NCBI RefSeq assembly: GCF_003149535.1
Contig: NZ_QGDB01000004.1
Span: 312,501 to 376,500 of the forward strand
Direction of reading: 5' to 3'
Length of the DNA: 64,000 nt
Source: Falsochrobactrum shanghaiense
Lineage (GTDB): Bacteria; Pseudomonadota; Alphaproteobacteria; Rhizobiales; Rhizobiaceae
In this document: piece by piece, positions 60,972 to 64,000 of the stretch
Numbering within the stretch: the stretch's first letter is position 1
Layout: every line of letters begins with the position of its first letter
The notes under the pieces: generated by a model
The model's database searches: none
The model's input: only the letters and a program-made list of their open reading frames with translations
What the model was told of the DNA's origin: nothing
Position numbers and translations under genes: made by a program

Positions 60972-62113
60972 TGGAAAAGAAAAAGCGCCTGCCGCTCGAT
61001 GGCATCGTGGTTGTGGCAATAGAGCAGGCCGTCGCAGCCCCCTTCTGCTCCTCGCGGCTCGCGGATGCGGGTGCGCAGGTCATCAAGATTGAACGGCCAG
61101 AAGGCGATTTCGCTCGTGGCTACGACGATGTGTGCGCGGGCGAAAGCAGTTATTTCGTCTGGCTCAATCGTGGCAAGGATTCACTGGTCGTTGACCTCGC
61201 CTCGACAGAGGGCAAGCAGGTTCTCGGTGATCTGCTTTCTCAGGCGGATATTCTCGTCCAGAATCTCAAGCCCGGCGCACTCGACCGTCTTGGCTTCGGT
61301 CCTCAACAATTGCACCGGGCCCATCCGCAGCTTATCATCTGTTCGATCAGCGGTTATGGCGAGAGCGGGCCGTTTGCCAGCCGCAAGGCTTACGATCTGC
61401 TTATTCAGGCGGAATCGGGTCTGTCCTCGATTACCGGAGGTCCGGAAGCGCCCGCGCGCGTCGGCATTTCCGTTGTCGATATCGCCACGGGGGCGACGGC
61501 CTATTCGGCCATTCTTGAAGCGCTGCTGGCGCGTGCCAATACAGGAAGCGGCGCGGATATCCGCGTTTCGATGTTTGATGTCATGGCCGATTGGCTGACG
61601 GTCCCGCTCCTGCATCAGCAGGCGGGCAAAGCGCCTAACCGCATCGGCCTCGCCCATCCTTCGATTGCGCCCTATGGGGTTTTCCGAACCAAAGACGGCA
61701 AGGAAATCCTGATCTCGATCCAGAGTGATCGCGAATGGAGCAAATTCTGCGCCGAGTTTCTCCGGCAGCCGGAGAGGGCTGCGGACCCCCTGCTGGCAAG
61801 CAATGTTGCGCGCGTGAGCAACCGCACTGTGACGGACGCGCTGGTCACGGATGCTTTCGCACAATTGAGTGAAAAGGACGCCGTGAAATTGCTTGCGGCT
61901 GCGGATGTGGCTTTTGCTGCCGTCAACGATATGGAGGCACTGGCTTCACATCCGCATCTTCGCCGCATCAAGGTCGAGACAGCGGCAGGGCCGGTATCCT
62001 TTCCAGCGCCAGCGCCGATCTTTGTCGGCGAGGAAAGGGAATATGGAGCGGTTCCGGCGCTTGGTGAATATCGGTCGATCCCGGCTGGCCCGAGGAAGGC
62101 AAACGCCTCATGA
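60971..62113 (+). CDS. CoA transferase family III (CaiB/BaiF), itaconate/mesaconate CoA-transferase-like
   Basis: A 380-residue CoA transferase. DGIVVVAIEQAVAAPFCSSRLADAGAQVIKIERPEGDFAR is the family opening, ending in the E-R-P-x-G-D-x-R motif. NRGKDSLVVDL and QNLKPGALDRLG follow. A catalytic Asp of the family is expected shortly after KAYDLLIQAESGL. It moves CoA from a donor such as succinyl-CoA onto a dicarboxylate. The hydratase and lyase genes after it point to itaconate or mesaconate as acceptor. The ATG shares one base with the upstream stop. Confidence 0.9.
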   Translation: MEKKKRLPLDGIVVVAIEQAVAAPFCSSRLADAGAQVIKIERPEGDFARGYDDVCAGESSYFVWLNRGKDSLVVDLASTEGKQVLGDLLSQADILVQNLKPGALDRLGFGPQQLHRAHPQLIICSISGYGESGPFASRKAYDLLIQAESGLSSITGGPEAPARVGISVVDIATGATAYSAILEALLARANTGSGADIRVSMFDVMADWLTVPLLHQQAGKAPNRIGLAHPSIAPYGVFRTKDGKEILISIQSDREWSKFCAEFLRQPERAADPLLASNVARVSNRTVTDALVTDAFAQLSEKDAVKLLAAADVAFAAVNDMEALASHPHLRRIKVETAAGPVSFPAPAPIFVGEEREYGAVPALGEYRSIPAGPRKANAS

Positions 62114-62979
62114 CGGAAACTGACGCTGATCGGCTCGATATAGATCATTTGCGCTCCTGGCTGGGCCGCGAGGAGAGCATATTTGATGTGATCACTGTGG
62201 ATCTGGTGCGAAAGTTCAACGCGACGCTCTACAGAACGGCGGCCGCGCCCGCCGAAGGTGAAATCGCGCCACCACTGATTCATTTCTGCCTTGGCCAGCC
62301 CGCCGCACCCACAAGCTTGCTGGGTGCGGATGGCCATCCGCAAAAAGGGGGCTTTCTGCCGCCAATTCCCCTGCCGCGCCGGATGTGGGCGGGCGGGAGT
62401 TTCATTTTTGACGGGGCATTGCGTGTTGGCGACCGGGTGCGGCGCGTCTCGCGCATTGCCGATATTTCGGTCAAGGAGGGACGCTCCGGCATATTGTGTT
62501 TCGTGACGGTGGAACACACGCTCGATGTTGAGGGCAATATTGCTGTCCGGGAAAGGCAGGATCTCGTCTACCGTGAAGCCGTGACTGGTGGGGTAGCCGC
62601 AAGGCCAGCCGCGCCTGCGGAGCCGGTTGCTTCCGGCGAGCATCAACGAACGGTCCTGCCCGAAGCACCGCTGCTGTTCCGCTATTCCGCCCTCACGTTC
62701 AACGGACACCGCATTCATTATGACCGGGCCTATGCCCGCGACGTGGAATACTATCCCGGCCTTGTGGTGCATGGTCCGCTTCAGGCGACCTGGATGCTGC
62801 ATTTTGCGCAGGAACTAAAGGGCAAGCCTCCCACGCGATTTAGTTTTCGCGGGCAGTCGCCACTTTTCGACGGCGAGCGGATATTCATTCATGCGTCAGA
62901 GAAGGATGGAAACATGTCGCTCTGGACAATGCGCGATGGCGGACCTGTGGCGATGAGCGCGGAGGCAAGCTGGGCATGA
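62110..62979 (+). CDS. MaoC-like hydratase (itaconyl-CoA / mesaconyl-C4-CoA hydratase-like)
   Basis: A 289-residue double-hotdog protein. The FAS1-type dehydratase N-terminal half contains RRMWAGGSFIFDGALRVGDRVRR. The second half contains FRYSALTFNGHRIHYDRAYARDVEYYPGLVVHGPL, the R-hydratase motif with its catalytic Asp-x4-His-type residues. This arrangement is that of mesaconyl-C4-CoA hydratase and of the itaconyl-CoA hydratase of Pseudomonas/Yersinia clusters. Product: citramalyl-CoA. Overlaps its neighbours by 4 bases on both sides. Confidence 0.89.
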   Translation: MTETDADRLDIDHLRSWLGREESIFDVITVDLVRKFNATLYRTAAAPAEGEIAPPLIHFCLGQPAAPTSLLGADGHPQKGGFLPPIPLPRRMWAGGSFIFDGALRVGDRVRRVSRIADISVKEGRSGILCFVTVEHTLDVEGNIAVRERQDLVYREAVTGGVAARPAAPAEPVASGEHQRTVLPEAPLLFRYSALTFNGHRIHYDRAYARDVEYYPGLVVHGPLQATWMLHFAQELKGKPPTRFSFRGQSPLFDGERIFIHASEKDGNMSLWTMRDGGPVAMSAEASWA

Positions 62980-63773
62980 ACTTGCCGTCTTTCATCTCGC
63001 CCTTGTTTGTTCCGGCCAATCGCCCCGACCGTTTTGAAAAAGCGGCAGCCTCCGGCGCAGACGCCATAATCCTCGACCTCGAAGATGCGGTTTCCGTCGA
63101 AGCCAAGATTGAAGCGCGCTCGGCCCTGCGTACCGATTTCACCGCCTTGCCGGTGCTGGTCCGGATCAATGGCACGGGAACACTCTTTCATGAAGATGAT
63201 CTGGCGGCGGTGCGCAAGCTGCCTATCGCTGCGGTCATGCTTCCCAAAGCCGAGGTGGGAGCGAGCCTTGATAAAATTGCGGCGAGCGGCCTGCCTGTTG
63301 TCGCTCTGATCGAGACAGCGCGGGGGATTGCGTATGCCCGCGAGATTGCGTCGATGCCCTTTGTTGTGCGGCTGGTATTCGGTTCTATCGATTTCAGTGC
63401 CGATATGGGTTGTGCGCATACACGCGAGGCGCTTCTGGCTGCGCGTTCCGAGCTGGTGCTGTCCTCGCGTCTGGCGGGACTGGAAGCGCCGGTTGACGGT
63501 GTGACCACATCCATCGATGATGCGCTACTGATCGCTTCCGATGCGCGTCATGCGCGCGAACTGGGTTTTGGCGGCAAGCTCGCCATTCATCCCCGGCAGA
63601 TCGCTGCCATCCGGGAAGGCTTCCAGCCTGAAGCATCGGAAGTTGCATGGGCGCAAAAAGTGTTGGCCAGTGGCGACGGCGCAACTGCGATCGATGGTGC
63701 AATGGTGGATGAGCCTGTGCGCCTGCGCGCCCGCGCAATCCTGAAACAAGCGGGGAGGGCCGGAACCGCTTAA
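62976..63773 (+). CDS. HpcH/HpaI (CitE-like) citramalyl-CoA lyase-like
   Basis: A 265-residue TIM-barrel lyase. RSxLFVPANRPDRFEKAAASGADAIILDLEDAV is the CitE opening (here SPLFVPANRPDRF). LVRINGTGT carries the Arg, VALIETARG the metal Glu, and FGSIDFSADMG the metal Asp. It cleaves a beta-hydroxyacyl-CoA; in this operon (S)-citramalyl-CoA to pyruvate and acetyl-CoA is the natural reaction. The stop overlaps the end of a convergent LysR gene by 4 bases. Confidence 0.91.
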   Translation: MNLPSFISPLFVPANRPDRFEKAAASGADAIILDLEDAVSVEAKIEARSALRTDFTALPVLVRINGTGTLFHEDDLAAVRKLPIAAVMLPKAEVGASLDKIAASGLPVVALIETARGIAYAREIASMPFVVRLVFGSIDFSADMGCAHTREALLAARSELVLSSRLAGLEAPVDGVTTSIDDALLIASDARHARELGFGGKLAIHPRQIAAIREGFQPEASEVAWAQKVLASGDGATAIDGAMVDEPVRLRARAILKQAGRAGTA

Positions 63774-64000
63774 AGGCGCTTTGACCGTGAGTTTTTTGCG
63801 GGCGGTTGCGTCTCGCTTTCCAGAATTCGTCCCGCCCACACGCCTTCTTCCACCATGGCCGTCACCTTGCTCGCAATGGTCTGGCCCGCAAAACGTGCCA
63901 GTCGCGGCGTCGGGCGGTCGGTGGGATAGGAGAGCACAAGCCGCCGCATTGGCACCGGATCAATGATAGGCGCGGCGCAAAGCTCGCCTTCGGCCAGATC
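63770..64000 (-). CDS. LysR family transcriptional regulator, 3' portion only (window edge)
   Basis: The last ~76 codons of a LysR-type regulator; the frame is open to the window edge. DLAEGELCAAPIIDPVPMRRLVLSYPTDRP is the end of the effector-binding domain (usual LysR pattern of a repositioned ligand domain followed by a C-terminal helix), then TIASKVTAMVEEGVW. It is convergent with the itaconate-type operon. The DNA-binding half lies outside, so it cannot be assigned to a target. Confidence 0.83.
   Translation of the reverse strand, partial: DLAEGELCAAPIIDPVPMRRLVLSYPTDRPTPRLARFAGQTIASKVTAMVEEGVWAGRILESETQPPAKNSRSKRL

Noticed and set aside
1-64000. CRISPR arrays, tRNA or rRNA genes, prophage
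   Set aside because: No regularly spaced repeats, no cloverleaf-like gene and no phage structural genes were seen on reading both strands.

Overview
The window is dense, moderately GC-rich DNA from an alphaproteobacterium. The protein families (phnCDE/phnM/phnF, idonate enzymes, many ABC importers with GntR, LysR and ROK regulators) and the rhizobial-type palindromic repeats fit the Brucella/Ochrobactrum group of the Rhizobiales. The accessory, catabolic character suggests the secondary chromosome or a megaplasmid. That placement rests on recognition of families, not on a search. No rRNA, tRNA or CRISPR array was seen.

Layout: 1-5.6 kb holds the end of a polar-amino-acid-type ABC importer, a 2-hydroxyacid dehydrogenase and divergent idonate/5-ketogluconate genes (idnO, idnD) around a GntR/IdnR-like operator. 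5.9-7.5 kb is wreckage: a recQ fragment with an in-frame stop, cut by a mosaic IS5/IS701-like transposase remnant. 7.6-13.1 kb holds a LysR regulator, an orphan binding protein, an M81 (MlrC-like) peptidase, an N-acylamino-acid-racemase-like enolase and a GNAT acyltransferase, which together look like a D-amino-acid route. 13.4-27.8 kb is one sugar/polyol regulon: an ABC importer with two different ATPases, then dehydrogenases and a lactonase. Its three transcription units share a 15-bp palindrome, probably read by the GntR protein encoded inside the cluster.

28-35.3 kb is an oligopeptide-type ABC operon with a phosphodiesterase-like gene inserted between the ATPase and permease genes, controlled by a PhnF-like regulator. 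35.5-39.7 kb is a compact module (two small ribbon-helix-helix-like proteins, a 44-residue Lys-rich peptide, SixA-like phosphatase, CHAD, ParA, CYTH) next to an IS630 remnant. It is the best candidate here for an undescribed system, possibly linked to inorganic polyphosphate. 40.0-44.5 kb is phosphonate uptake (phnCDE) divergent from phnM and phnF.

44.65-58.6 kb has visibly lower GC. It combines amino-sugar genes (nagA, nagB, a ROK regulator) and hexuronate genes (uxaC, uxuB, uxuA, a GntR regulator) with one ABC importer and two paralogous binding proteins, as expected for a consumer of amino-sugar/uronic-acid oligosaccharides. 58.8-64 kb holds an NADPH-quinone-reductase-like flavoprotein and an itaconate/mesaconate-type CoA operon (acyl-CoA dehydrogenase, CoA-transferase, MaoC hydratase, CitE-like lyase), followed by the truncated 3' end of a LysR gene at the window edge.
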